Made by a program: the position numbers and the translations under genes. A DNA stretch of 64,000 nucleotides. Source: Isoetes taiwanensis. Taxonomy: Eukaryota > Streptophyta > Lycopodiopsida > Isoetales > Isoetaceae. Below the pieces are notes generated by a model, which did not search any database, had not been told where the DNA came from, and saw only the letters and a program-made list of their open reading frames with translations. The stretch spans positions 2,754,241 to 2,818,240 of the forward strand of contig JAJEKV010000083.1 in assembly GCA_021234155.1 (NCBI GenBank). The letters are read 5' to 3'. Below, in pieces: positions 31,801 through 44,179 of this stretch; within the stretch, counting starts at the first letter, position 1; each line of letters starts with the position of its first letter.

Positions 31801-34800
31801 GGGAAAAATTAGACCCAGTAGACAAACTCCTAATGCCACGAAAATCACGGAATAAGAATGAAGCTTCATTAGTTTCATGAAAATAAGATGATTGCAGGAA
31901 GATGAGTATTTGTGAGCTCACTTTTGCAAGATTCGACCAAAGTGAGGCTTGAGAATGAGACCGCGGAGGCGCCAAAATTAAGAGGAGGAGGAGTCGAGGA
32001 AGTCAGGTGAATTTTTCAGTAGCGACATCCGTCCACATTTTTCAAATTTAAGTTTGGGGAATTCTTGCCATTCAATGCCGATGCATACACAGATCCCGCT
32101 TAGGGGAAACGCAGGAAGGAGCGCCGCATCGCGGCGAAGATCTTGGCGTTCCCTCGCACGCGGAATCCAACCCACTCCAAAAATAAAAAGAAGATGTACA
32201 TATGCTTTGTGTTGGTTTATCTAAACATATATAACTTCTGCTTGGTTGATGCCACGGAATATTAGTGTCACGGGGCAGCGTCCGGGCCGTCCATTCTCCG
32301 CTGCCGTTCAATGGGTTCCTCTAATCCAAATGAATTGCTTCCTTTGCAAGCAACCCACAACGTCTTGACTTTCTTCCCTGCAAGGAAGCCGGATCCACTA
32401 CCGCCGCGATACGAATGCATTTACATCCAAGCAAACTGAATCTTCTTAAGCGGTGGTGGGATGGAAAAGCTATGGCTATGGCAAGATTATGGGCAAATTT
32501 GTTTTGTTTTTTCACTATAAGCACAGAGCGGCTGGAAACCATGGTGGTTGCCGTTGAATAGGTTATAGATGGCATCGGTGGTGCTAAGGATAAGGGCTCT
32601 GCGGATTACAGATCCTCCTCCAAACAAACACTAGCGTTTGAAGCCCCGCTCTTGAATCCGCTTTGTTTTTGCTCGCCCTACGCTTTGAATCGTAAGCGTT
32701 TTTTTGCTAGCTATGATTTCAAGCATCAATTTAAAGTTTAATTGTTTCCTAGGGTATTTCGATTTGGGTGCGAAGTGAGAAAGTCGTGGGAGCATAATCG
32801 AAAGCTTGATTCGACACAAAAAATGAGGTTAGAGATCTTACTATGGAGAAATTGAGCTCCTACATTAAAATTCTTAGGCATTCGGTGAACCTCTTACCTC
32901 TTGATTTCGCGCGGAAGTCACGAATGCCGACTCCTCCAAGGCTGCAGCAAAGCAGAGCTCAAATTGCGAGGGAATCTGGTTTAAACTTGGAGTAAAAAAT
33001 AGATCATTTGTTAGTGCCTTTAGGGGGCGACACACGAACTCCTTTGCTCGAGGCTAATCGAACCAGTCTATTACTTAGATTGAAAGTTATTGCAAAATTT
33101 GGACCTCGAGATCGAGATTGACCTCTCGCAATTGCGTGGGTTTATAGACCCAAAGTTGTGTATAAACTCATCGATTGTTGGGTTGAGTTCTTAAATCAAA
33201 ACACAAAAAGGAAAAAGCCAAAGGAAGAACAACTGTTTGGTTTCACAAAGCGGGGCATATAAGCGAATCGAGAATTAAAGCATGCCTTTGGAAATCGATG
33301 GATATGGTGGCGGGGATGGGATAGTGCAGTCTAGTTGAATGAAGGATTTTGAGAATCGAGGTAAGCATCGGCGAAATCTTTGAGAAAAATGTTAACTGAG
33401 AGATTATGTTCAGCCATTCTTACGCTAATAAGGTTATTTGATTACAAATTATGAGGCTCCATTATGAGGTGGTCGTGGTACCATTACAAAAGAAAGATGG
33501 AATCTTGGGACTTACAAAGGACTTTTAATATAATAGTGCAACTATCTGCTACGTGGATAGCCATCGATAGAAGCGAGAATGAGAACAAGATAAAAGGTTT
33601 TGCAATATGGGAGCAAGGCGACAAAGTCTAAGGTATTTCGGTCTAAGAGCTTGTGAACTTTTTTTAATCTTCACAGAGCATCATATGGGGGCCGTGAGGA
33701 GATTGTCGTGCTGCTCTTAAGGTATGGAGCCAACCCATGCTTTTAGATTACGATGAGCATACAGTATCAAGATATATGTAGATTGCCGGTTGTAGAAGGC
33801 TCATTTATTCAAACATGATAATTTAGAATGTTGATAAAATGGTATAAGATATGTTGTATGTTACTTTTCGAATATCAAATTGCGTAAGTTCACTAAATTG
33901 CTGAGAGGCAAGGTCTCTAAATCATTTGCTAGTTAAATGTTTAGGGCACATGTTTGCATCACAAGGAATGTTAGATTATTACTTGACACTTTTCATAAGA
34001 TTCTAAAACAATTGTATAAGTCAACCAATTAATTTACATGCTCATCCATGTGCATGTTCCACAATCTTCTTTGATGTTTGACCCTCTCTTCGATGCGACC
34101 AAAAAGCCGGAAGTCAATCAAGTATTCAAGTGGCATCGGCTTAACCACGATGGATGTCAAAAATCATATATTAAATGAAAATTTGAAGCACGTGATCTAA
34201 AATTCCTAAAACTAAACTTGAACAATTTGTTGGATACTAGAAATCCCCAACAACTACTCTAACTAGACTAGACTACGAAAGACTTAAGCAACAACTTCAG
34301 GTTTCTAACAACATGGAGAGATCTTATAGTAACAATAGAATGTGGGGATGACTTTGTGGAATAGAATAAACTAGCTAACAAAAAGGAAAAAAAGGCCCAT
34401 ATCAACCAAAATTTTTTGCCTTCTAAATGCATTTGGCTTGAAAATTTTAGACCATGTTTCAAAGTAAAAGTGGACAAAAACCAGCACCATACTTACAAAT
34501 TTCTCCATACCTCTAGTTAACTCCTAAATCGATGATAACATCTCTTTTAACAAAAAAACTCAACATTGAACCAAGGACCATTGATAAAATGAAAAATGCA
34601 AACGAGAAGAACAAAAAAAATGTATAGGTTTGTTTTTTATCAACTACAATGTTTTTGTTTGAGGAGTCCATGCCCGAACAATTGAACATTTGTCAACTTT
34701 TAAAATTTAAGGTATTGAACAAAAACCCATGTCCCTTACTGTTTGCAAGTGATGAGCTGTAACTAACTTTGAAATCTACATACTATTTGTCTCATCTCTA

Positions 34801-34995
34801 CATATAGGCGTTTTTGTAATATTCCATTATTTGTGGAATGTATTATCATTTCGCGTGTTCTAAATTTTTTTGAGGACCGTTAGATTTTGATGGTTTATGG
34901 GGAATATTCGGATGTTGGGCACTCTAGACCAGAACGGGCATGTCTTGACTTGCCTCATGAGAAGATGAACTGCAATCAACATACATCTCTATCGT
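28855..34995. other. Long stretch without recognisable genes
   Basis: Short frames only. A minus-strand frame at 30895-30653 (with KLLMPLHGIRLSPMHKDNAE) looks coding but is unrecognised. 'actcacctttggatt' occurs at about 31329 and 31551. From about 31700 to 33400 the base composition is richer in CG than its surroundings, which may mark an old transposon, but no ends were found. Confidence 0.4.
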
Positions 34996-35000
34996 ATTTG

Positions 35001-35588
35001 TTTGGGGTGCGGGTTCAGGGGAACTCTGGAAGATGACCCTCTGTGAGGACCCGTGGATCTAACGAGGGAGAGTCAGGGGGACTATGTCACAGCGGGATTT
35101 CTTCGAAAAGAGAAGAAAAAAGAGGAGAACAGAGAGCAAATGAGAGAAAGATGATAAGCTTCCTTGATATCAATGATGAAAATACATGAGCTCTGAATAG
35201 AGAGAAAACCGAAGGAGACAAGACTCAAAACTCATCTAAAACTTATGAGCTAACTCTACTCATATATATAGTACAATGGCCTTGGGCCCAATATAGACAC
35301 TGACCGTGATCACCGTGCCGACTCTGGAAGGAGGCCTCGATTTGCAGGGAATGTTGGCGGTGCCTCTTGAAGTGCCTAGAATCACGCCTGGACGCCGACG
35401 GTGTGACGGGTCACTTGTCCGGCTGGGCCTCTTTGTTGACTTGACCAAAGGCTTTGATTGCGTGGGTCCGGCCGCTTTGGTCTTCTCAAGGAGCCTTGGA
35501 TGTCGACCCGGGTTGACCGAGGATCCTTTGAGCTTGACTCGTCCGTCAGATGCATGAATAGTCCTGGTATCAGAGGCACGGGATAACA
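35001..35588 (-). repeat. 3' LTR (left copy in plus coordinates)
   Basis: 588 bp, ending on the plus strand with ...ggataaca, which is TGTTATCC on the coding strand. It pairs with about 38905-39476. The two copies differ by many small indels and substitutions, so the insertion is old. 'tggtatcagaggc' inside this LTR resembles a tRNA-Met primer site but is part of the LTR, not a primer site. Confidence 0.8.
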
Positions 35589-35598
35589 CTCCCCCACC
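35589..35598 (-). other. Polypurine tract of the LTR element
   Basis: The minus strand reads GGTGGGGGAG directly before the LTR start TGTTATCC. This fixes the element's orientation. Confidence 0.7.
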
Positions 35599-37499
35599 AA
35601 ACGACACTCGTGAGTGAAGAAAAGGAGGAAGCTGAGGGAGGGGAAGCCATCAGCCTCGAAAGTGATCCTCACGGGGAGGAGGATCGCACCATTATGGTAA
35701 TCGGCCGATGAGATCCCCGGCGTGATTGAAGAGCTTGAGGAGTGTTTTGGCCAAGGGCGTGGATCGGCATCTATAAGAAAGCGGTAGAGCGGACCATGTC
35801 TTCAAGGGGGGCGCTGCATGCCTCAAGAAACGCATCGACATTCCATGAGGAGACAGGTCACGAAGGCCAAAGGCACCGACCGCATTTGGATTGCGATTGA
35901 AAAATGGGGCCGCCGATTTAAGGAGCTTAGCAAAATGCATTTGAGGGCGGCGAAAAAATCGCTTTTGAAGATGGGACGAAAGGATCGAGGTGAGGTGGAG
36001 GCATACGCAAGAAGGTGTTGAGACCATGAAGCGCATCCGCGTTTGCATTTGCCAACCACGCTCATTAGCAATGTAGATCCAATTGGTGGTGTTGTCCGTG
36101 AGTGGCACCTTCTTCCCAATGTGGCTGGCCCGAACAAAGCGTGGATCCCACCGAGATCCGGTCGAGATCCGGGAGGTGGTGTCCGACTTTGCATGACCAT
36201 CCATGACCTTGGTCCAAAAAAGGCGCCAATCGTAGGTCAGAACCGGGGCGTGGAGGTACGCCTGAGGGGAAGCATAGGGAGAAGGAACCATGCCCGCGGG
36301 CGTGGGTTCTTGTCGCGATCTCCCCGAATTGCCCGACAAGATCTGGATCAAGTGCGACACCAACGATCCCAAAGAGAAGCAGAGAGTGAGAGTTGACAGG
36401 GAGGGCTATCCCATCGGTGGGGACCGTCTTGCTATCCAACGAGCTTTATGGCATTGTAACCGCCCGAGGTGTCGCGATATAAATTTGTGCATAGGGAAGA
36501 TCTTGGGATGTCCTAGATACTTCCTAATTTGTTGTGGCGGCCTCCGCTTGCCGAGAGATAAATGATTGGCAAGCTTCGGGCATGTACTCGATGAAGAGTT
36601 TGGGTCCGGCGGGATCCGCAAGATATGGATTGTTATCCCGAAGCACCCATTACATGATTGGGGTCACCACGAAAAGCCGGGCGTGGCCCATTTCCAAAGT
36701 TTTCACGTGTATCACCCGGGATAGAAATCATGAAAGATGTAAGCCATGGGCTGAACCACTCAAGGTGAGAAAGTCCGGATCGCCGCGATTGTATGAGATC
36801 AAAGGCGACAAAGGGCACGGCGACAACCCTTTGTCTTCAATGGAGAGTTTCGCCAAATCGAAGAAAATCAGCGATCGCCGTGGGATATCCACGGGGGCCA
36901 TCGGCCGTGCCCACTTTGAAAGGAAGAGGTGGCGTCGAGCAACCACATAATCATGATAGCGGGGAGGGAGCTGGGAAGTCAAGCGCAAAAAGGGGTCGCG
37001 TGCCCTGAATAATAGTCAAGGGACGTGATGCCTTGGTGCGGCGTGAAACTAAACCAACCCAATTTGACTAATTTGGAGGATTAAGTGCCTGAAAAATTTC
37101 CTCTTGGGCTTGTTGATCCAAATTTGAGGTTGATTTTTTGGAGCTGGTTGATAAGCGTGATTCCGAGGCTCTTGGTGGCTTTCTTAAGAACCGGTCATGG
37201 CCTTGTTTGCCATTAGCGAGCCAGAGTTGGTAAGCCGTGGAGGCTTTAACCGAGGTGGTCCGGATTTTGTGCCGGGGAAGCCGCACTGAACTTGTGGAAG
37301 TTGAGGACACGCCGTGGTGGTATGACCCCATTCTTGACAAAGGATAACACCGAGCTTTAGAAGGATCAAAAAGGAGGACGTTGGTTGGATCCCCGTGGTT
37401 GGTCCCATTGGCGATAGAGTTGCGTGTAATGCACACGAAGAGGTGGTCCGATATATGCGATTGTGGCTGAGGTGTGGTTTTGCACTTGATAAACCATTT

Positions 37500-38794
37500 T
37501 GTTAAGCGGAACGGTGTGGGATGAGTGCGCGAGTGCACTCTTCGCGGGCATGATTGCACATGTTGCATCTCTTGCAATGAGGCGGGCCATTGGTGGAGTT
37601 GCACTCATTGGCCAAATGGCCTTGATATTTGCAAATATGGCACCAGATTTGATCGCTATTTGTGGATTAGCGTGTTGAGGCTGAATGTACCGTTTGTGGA
37701 ACCATGACAGTGGAATGAGCGGGAGCTCTTTGAAGAGCCTCGGGGAGGAAACATTGACGAGTGATTGACAAGGTCGATAGCCCGCTCCAAAGTTTTTGGG
37801 CCGCAGTATTGATCATGAGTCGAATAGCGGGGAGGAAGCCCTTGGAGAAACTGGACCAAAAACCGGCTCGGTAGGGTACTCCTTGAGCTTACTTAGCGAA
37901 TGTGAAGTCGATCCGCAAAATCCCGGCGAACTTCTGTGGGCTCTTGTTGAAGTTCATTGAGTTGCTTGAGATGAAGTTGATCATCATCCGTGGTCCCGTG
38001 AATGAGAGAGAAAAGCAAAGGCGCATTTTGGACCGCCCTCGTTTCCAATGGCTTTTGTTGGACATGAGCCATTGATGAGGAGAGCCGTAGATGTGAAGGT
38101 GGTGGAAAAGATGTGGAATTTCAGTTGAGGTTGCGCTAGCGTGACCATTTAGGATGACTAGAGCCTCAAATTCTTCCATGTGGGCACGAAAGCACTTTGG
38201 TCTAACGGGTTTGCCTTTCGTGTTGTTGCCAAAGGTGGGATAAGTCGGTTCAGAGTCCGAAAGGTAGATGTGAAAGTAAGCAATCGGACAGAACGGGATA
38301 GTGAGGATATTGAGGTTGAGATGGATGTGGCATTGTGCCCGGCTTCGGACCTCGATGAAGGGTGACTGCGGTTGAGAAACCGAAGTAGCCGGAGCATTGG
38401 TTTTGAGATCCGTAAGGTTGTAAACGGGGAAGAGCAAAGGGGGAAACGTAGGGAAAGGATATTCCCCGGTAGGCGCAAAGGAGACTTGTGGATAGCCGCG
38501 GCCCACCGGGGAGATGATGGTCTTGGGGAAGAGGCGATGGCCCCAAGAATGATGGATGTAGGCATGTTCGGGGGTGTGAAAGTACGGTTGAGAAGGTTGG
38601 AGGGATAAGGCCCTCGATAGTGATGAGGGGACCGAGGTTGGGAGCAATGTTTGCACGCTTTGGGGGGGCTGGGACGAGATCGACACGAGGGGGGTGGGTG
38701 GCGACCGAGCCCTAGGCAGAAGATGGCCTCCCTCTATGTCATAAGCGCATCCATACATGTCGCGAGAAACAGGTTTCGACCGATGGCGCTCCAA
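37500..38794 (-). pseudogene. Retrotransposon gag with two CCHC zinc knuckles
   Basis: The minus strand carries a long first part (38794-37889), proline/serine-rich at its start and later PTYPTFGNNTKGKPVRP-like. Gag-like FLQGLPPRYSTHDQYCGPKT follows in another frame (37859-37656). Near 37650-37520 are two adjacent zinc knuckles, CHICKYQGHLANEC and CKRCNMCNHAREEC, both exactly C-X2-C-X4-H-X4-C. These are nucleocapsid RNA-binding motifs. Several frame changes separate the parts. The frames further downstream (37.4-35.7 kb) are coding-like but unrecognised: no protease or RT motif was seen. Confidence 0.65.
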
Positions 38795-38904
38795 GCGAGA
38801 TGCCGCCTCGAGAAAGGAGTTCTTCCCGGGCGTGAAATTACTTTACAGCACATGGCGCATTTAAGAAAGTAGGAGAAAATCGCATCCAAGCAAATGCATT
38901 ACGT

Positions 38905-39476
38905 TGTTTGGGGTCCGGGTTCTGAACTCCCGAAGATGACCCTGTGGAGGACCCGTGGATCTAACAGAGAGTCCGGGGACTATGTCACGGATTTCTTTGA
39001 AAGAGAAGAAAAAGAGGAGAACAGAGCAAATGAGAGAAAGATGATAAGCTTCCTTGATATCAATGATGAAAATACATGAGCTCGCAATAGAGAGAAAAAG
39101 CGAAGGAGACAAGACTCAAAACTCATCTAAAAACTTATGAGCTAACTCTACTCATATATATAGTACAATGGCCTTGGGCCCAATATAGACACTGACCGGG
39201 ATCTCGGGTGCGACTCGAAGGAGGCCCGATTTGCGGTGGAATGTTGGCGTGCCTCTTGAAGTGCCTAGAATCACTGACGCCGACGGTGACGGGCGGTGAG
39301 CGTCACTTGTCCGGCGCCTCTTGTTGGCCGACCAAAGGCTTTGATGCGTGGGTCTGGCGCTTGGTCTTCAGGAGCCTTGGATGTCCGACCCGTGGTTGGC
39401 CCGAGGATCCTTGAGCTTGACTTAATTACGTCTGTCAGATGCATGAATAGTCTGCACGGGAGCCGCAGGACTAACG
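38905..39476 (-). repeat. 5' LTR (right copy in plus coordinates)
   Basis: Counterpart of 35001-35588 with the same internal order of motifs. It has more deletions, and its outer end is poorly conserved ('tagtctgcacggg' against 'tagtcctggtatcagaggcacgg'). Confidence 0.75.
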
Positions 39477-39479
39477 ATC

Positions 39480-40020
39480 GCGTCAGTGAGATCTATTGAC
39501 TTAGCACAAAACTTCTTTTGCAGCGGGTTGGAGACGAGCGGCCGCCGCGATAAATTTCTTGTATTCATTACGTTTTTTGAAATGCATTTTTGTTTCGTTC
39601 AAATGGTATGGCTTTTGTTATTTTTGTGAAGGTTAGATTCATTCAAACTTTTGTATGTGTACTTTCCATTCGTTTATTGTCATTACATGTTGGGTTTATG
39701 ATTCCATCATTTTATTATCATGTTGGGCAATATGTGCATTGTTTAGGTTCTTGTTTTGGTGCTTAAAAGCTTTTGTCTTTATTTATTTCATTTATCCCAT
39801 TTCTTCGAAGTTGCTCTATTGGCCTTATTAATTCACTACGATCTAGACCCCCTTTTTTTTGGGTTGCCCCTAGGGGGGCAAACCCTTGTTTATGTGGGTT
39901 TGTGGCATATCCTAAGTATATGCTAGAATATACTTAGGATATGCTGGTGACTGCTAAAAACCCTTTCTCGCCTGTAAACTGGCGGTCTCGTGGTTCTAGA
40001 TCGTGGATATTTCCAACCGG
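39480..40020. other. T-rich sequence; 24-bp inverted-repeat partner at 39540-39563
   Basis: After the LTR element comes a 24-bp string (39540-39563, containing gccgccgcgataaatttctt), whose exact reverse complement is at 48342-48365. T-rich sequence follows. A hairpin 'ggttgcccctaggggggcaa' lies near 39870. Confidence 0.5.
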
Positions 40021-40029
40021 ATATTTCCA

Positions 40030-41820
40030 ACTGGGTAACTGGCACAACAACACAGATAAGAAATGGATGGGATGGTTCGGAGACAATGTGTTTAGGCTAA
40101 TCGTGCCATTGAATAAAGTGGGCGGGATCATTGGCCGTAAAGGTGAATTTGTAAAGAAGATGTGTGAAACTAAGTCACGGATTAAGATCCTTGATGGTGT
40201 CCCTGGAACCACAGAACGAATTGTAGGTATCAGTTGAAATTGTTGGTCATCATTCAGTCGAACTCGCATGCGAGGCAATTTCTTGCAGTGCTAGTGTCCG
40301 CAAATAAGACCCCGAAGCACCTATATCCAAAGAATGGATGGGATTCTAAAAGTTCATTATGGGGTCATTGAAGGCATCGAATCGATGGCAATCCGAAGTG
40401 CGACTTCTAATGGCTCGATCTCTACGGCTTCTTGTTCTCGGGTACAGTTGTGCCGGTAGCCCCGATTGGAAGGCAAGGATCTAATCAAGTCTATTCAAGA
40501 CACCTCGGGAGCCACTGTCAGAGTTTTGCCTCTAGGTAGGTGCCACCAAATCCATTTTTCTTAAGGAAGGAAGCAATGATATATTAACATTTTAATGCTG
40601 GCAGATGAGCTACCATTATGTGCCTTACAGGATGACAGAGTCGTGGAAATACAAGGTGAAGCTAAAAATGTGCATAAGGCCATGGAGCTTATTGTGGCTC
40701 ATTTGCACAAATTCTTAGTGGATCGATCGGTATTACCACTTTTTGAATATAATGTGAGTGTGTAGCTTTTAGTATTTATCACTTGTATGAGATTTTGGAA
40801 AACAACTTACCATGCATCTTGCAGTCCTCATGCTTTTACCTAATATACAATTGGAAGCTAATACAAAACTGTCTTTGTCAGCGTTCAATGGTGCCCCCAG
40901 CTCAGGGGCAACCAAATATCAGTAATGTTCAATGGGGATCTTCTAACACAACTCTCTCAGAGTAGTGGGGGAAACATAAGCACTTCATCGCAGTTTGGGT
41001 CTTCTGGTTTACCAGCAGACAACTATTATCAGGCATCTGATGTTCGTTCAGGCATGTGATGTTCGTACAGATGCAAATCTTCACCATGGATTGTCACTTT
41101 ACAGGAGAGAACCAAGTGGAGGAGTAATGCAGAGTTCCTTGGCTCCTTTGCCACCAGCTCCGGTTATCACACAGGTATTGTTTTCTGGCTTGATTTGTAT
41201 TAATCCTTATAGTTCCAAATGGTCATGGATGCTTTATGTGCAGGTTACGCAGCATATGCAAGTTCCGTTGTCGTATGCATATGCAGATGCTATTATTGGA
41301 ACTGGTGGTGCCAAATATCGGTAATGTTCAATGGGGATCTTCTAACACAGGTCTCTCGAGTAGTGGGGGAAACATGAGCACTTCATCGCAGTTTGGGTCT
41401 TCTGGTTTACCAGCAGACAACTATTATCAGGCATCTGATGTGCGTTCAGGCATCTGATGTTCGTACAGATGCAAATCTTCACCATGGATTGTCACTTTAC
41501 AGGAGAGACCCAAGTGGAGGAGTAATGCAGAGTTCCTTGGCTCCTTTGCCACCAGCTCCGGTTATCACACAGGTATTGTTTTCTGGCTTGATTTGTATTA
41601 ATCCTTATAGTTCCAGATGGTCATGGACGCTTTATGTGCAGGTTACGCAGCATATGCAAGTTCCGTTGTCGTATGCATATGCAGATGCTATTATTGGAAC
41701 TGGTGGTGCAAATAGAAGTTACATGCGTAGAACCAGTGGTGCCACAACTACAATTCAGGAAACACCAAATGTGCCAGGGGAGATGACTGTTGAAATACAT
41801 GGAAGCACTCAGCAAGTATA
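40030..41820 (+). pseudogene. PEPPER-like triple-KH RNA-binding protein pseudogene
   Basis: KH domains bind single-stranded RNA; PEPPER/HEN4-type plant proteins carry three or more. KH1 is in 40068-40226: [20 protein letters not shown] and GTTERIV, joined by a GT..AG intron to VLVSANKTPKH. KH2 is at 40440-40753: IGRQG...IKSIQDTSGATVRVLPL, then after a second intron DDRVVEIQGEAKNVHKAMEL and LHKFLVDRSVLPLFEY, very close to PEPPER-type proteins. Linker exons start at 40882. KH3 is at 41642-41820: [20 protein letters not shown] and [20 protein letters not shown], ending at a stop inside the domain's last helix. Lesions: a frameshift in KH2, frame changes in the linker and a 399-bp internal duplication. 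The N-terminus is also missing. Confidence 0.8.
40913..41709 (+). repeat. 399-bp tandem duplication inside the KH gene
   Basis: Units 40913-41311 and 41312-41709 are almost identical. Each holds the end of the linker exon, one intron (41175-41243 and 41573-41641) and the first part of the KH3 exon. The junction sits at a shared CCAAATA-type string, which also occurs at the start of unit 1 and, as GCAAATA, at the end of unit 2. Confidence 0.9.
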
Positions 41821-43026
41821 GAGTGCAAGCAAGCAAGCAAGCAATGGGTTTCACTCATCAGCATTTTGGCAAGCAAGCAATCATTCAGTTGCAGAGCAAA
41901 CGGATTTCTAAAGGTGATTTGTGCATTTCGTTTCTGAGTTTTTCAGGAGGATTTATGGTTTCTTGCATTTTTGCATAACATTTCTGGTTTCATGGCATGA
42001 GTGCAGTTCAAAGGGTAAACTATTGTGGCATTTTAGCGATAGCATCAGGCAAGCAAATGTTTTTGGTTTGTAAACTTCAAACTATTTCTGGTTTCATGGC
42101 ATGACTGCAGCCAAAGGGTGAACTATTGTGGCATTTTAGCGATAGCATTAGGCAAGCAAAAGTTTTTGGTTTGTAAACTTCAAATTATTTGCAGACGCAG
42201 TATGCCTCTTATAGCAGGTTGTGGGCCAACAGTTCATTGCAGAGGCAGTGTTCCTTTCTAGGCCATTTGCAATACCCATGTCAGCCTTATGACATCTCAA
42301 TCTAGGTTTGTTAGCTCAGTCTTAAGCTTAGATTTGTGCGCAAGCTTCTCTTTGGCAATATTTTCTCTGCCATCTTTGCAACAGCAGAACCTTCCAAGCT
42401 TTTGAATATCCAAACTGTTAGTTGTTAAACTCTTTTCCAGCTGCTGTGTTGAGTTGTTTCCAAATGCATTAAATTGACATTATATGCTAACACAAATGCA
42501 AAACTTGGCGTAACTTAGAGTTATTACAGATATCTAAATTAGATATTTATCAGATATCTAACTTTACAAGAGTGTTCCAATTTTTTAGTGAATCTGCCTT
42601 CAGAGCAAGCTGAAGCAGCATAGAGCACAGGCCGAGAGGACAGGTATTCTGCAAACAAGTTTGCTGGTGGCTTTTGTAGTTTAAGTTTACGAATGTTGTA
42701 ATTTCGTGTCTCAAGTTGCTATTATGGCCTCTCGACTCTGTATAGCATATTTCTTTCCATTGATTATCTTTCCCATTGAATGTGACGACAAAGGACTATT
42801 TTCTGATATATTTCCTAATGAATCATATCCTTGTCGTTTTTTGTCTCACTTGGTTTTTCCTACTGTCTTGATAAAAAACGTTTGAAGATAGCCTGCCTGT
42901 TCACTTCTTTAAGCCCATGCCATTGAAATTTGAAGACAGATCCCTTCCCCCAAACAGTTTGAATAGAAACCTCACTATTGTTTCTGGTTTGTATCTGAAT
43001 GGTTGAATCAAGAATTTTGGTTTCAG

Positions 43027-44050
43027 ATTGTGAATTGGAGAGTACATCTGAAATTCCCTGACGCGGCAAAGCTGTCAAATCAGGCAGAGGAACTTATATG
43101 CAAATTGATTTGTGATGTGGATCATAGGCTTGGTTATAGAGGAGCAGACGAAATCAAGGCAGGTGTTGGCAGATACTTTTTTCACTTTGGCCATAAACTT
43201 TTCTTCTTTTCTAGCAATAGGTTTCTTACGCTAGGCTTTTATTTCAATGACAATGCAGTTCCATCCATGGTTTAGAGGATTGGACTGGAATAAGCTTTAT
43301 GAAATGGAGGCGACATTCAAGCCGGAAGTCAATGGAGAGCTTGATACGCAAAATTTTGAGAAATTTGAAGAGGTATTTCTTGGTCCTAGTCAATAATAGT
43401 TTCAAAGATAAGATTTTTTGACTCTGCATCTTGTAGCTTGTGAATTTATATTCTCATATGGCCATGGAGATGATAGCCCATTCAGTTAAGCAATATCCTG
43501 ATTTGTAGCTGAAAGTAGTTTTGGCTTATGGCAGGTTGGATCTACACACATGCCATCTAAATCGGGGCCATGGCGAAAGGTTGTTCCAGTTTCTCATGGT
43601 GATCGTGAATTTTCTTAGTGCCTGACCCTTTATATTATGGGTTATGCAGATGCTTACATCCAAGGACGTAAATTTTGTTGGGTACACCTTCAGGAATTCT
43701 AATGTTTTCAAAGGATGACATTCTTCAATTGGTGAGAGTTGCATTGGTACTTAGTTATATATGGTTCTGTTTGTCCTTAAAATACTATATTAGAAATAGA
43801 TTTATTTGACAATTCTTGTTCACATTGATGCCTTATACTGTGATATTCACTTATGATTTATTTTTGTCTTGTATTGGGCAGGTGAGGTGAAGAAGAAAAG
43901 CCCTCCTTAAAGGCCCTCAATCACATCTATTTTTGGTAAAATTTTGACTGGCATTAGAGGCCTTTTTCTAGGACAGGACCTTTTTCTGAATGTCTACTTT
44001 ATGACTGCAGAAACAACAAATCCAGAAGCGGCCAACAATAGCCCAGATGA
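43027..44050 (+). pseudogene. NDR-type AGC protein kinase, C-terminal exons only
   Basis: Exons with clear borders: IVNWRVHLKFPDAAKLSNQA to GYRGADEIK (43027-~43157), FHPWFRGLDWNKLYEMEATF to NFEKFEE (43259-43372), GSTHMPSKSGPWRK (43535-43579), MLTSKDVNFVGYTFRNSN (43650-~43731) and VKKKSPP*RPSI (43882-~43936). These are the end of the kinase domain, the C-terminal extension and the hydrophobic motif region of plant NDR/LATS kinases. The whole N-lobe and catalytic loop are absent upstream, and a stop lies in the last conserved block, so it cannot be active. One intron seems to start with GC (AAG|GCAGGT) rather than GT. Confidence 0.85.
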
Positions 44051-44179
44051 TGGGAACTCTAGTGTTCCAATTGAAAATAGAGGTATCAAGTTTGCAGGAA
44101 CCCAGTTCACTGGATGCCATGTCTTCCGAATGCAATTCTCAACAGACCCAAACATTTTCCTACTTGGATGATAGGTCAT

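Larger units (their letters stand above)
35001..39476 (-). mobile_element. LTR retrotransposon with gag only recognisable, minus strand
   Basis: The two long direct repeats (35001-35588 and about 38905-39476) are LTRs. They share, for example, 'gatgataagcttccttgata' and the phrase about 'gagctaactctactcatata'. Orientation is minus: next to the left LTR the minus strand reads GGTGGGGGAG|TGTTATCC, a polypurine tract followed by an LTR start. Minus-strand gag pieces lie towards the right LTR. The internal region is only 3.3 kb, and I found no reverse transcriptase or integrase. It resembles non-autonomous gag-bearing (TR-GAG) elements. No TSD was found, and the outer end of the right LTR is eroded. 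Confidence 0.75.

Noticed and set aside
35560-35580. 'tggtatcagaggc' looks like a tRNA-Met primer-binding site for a plus-strand element
   Set aside because: It lies inside the LTR. The polypurine tract next to TGTTATCC and the gag frames show that the element runs on the minus strand.
35692-36372. 226-codon minus-strand frame as a separate host gene
   Set aside because: It lies inside the LTR retrotransposon interior and is more likely decayed element coding sequence, although unrecognised.
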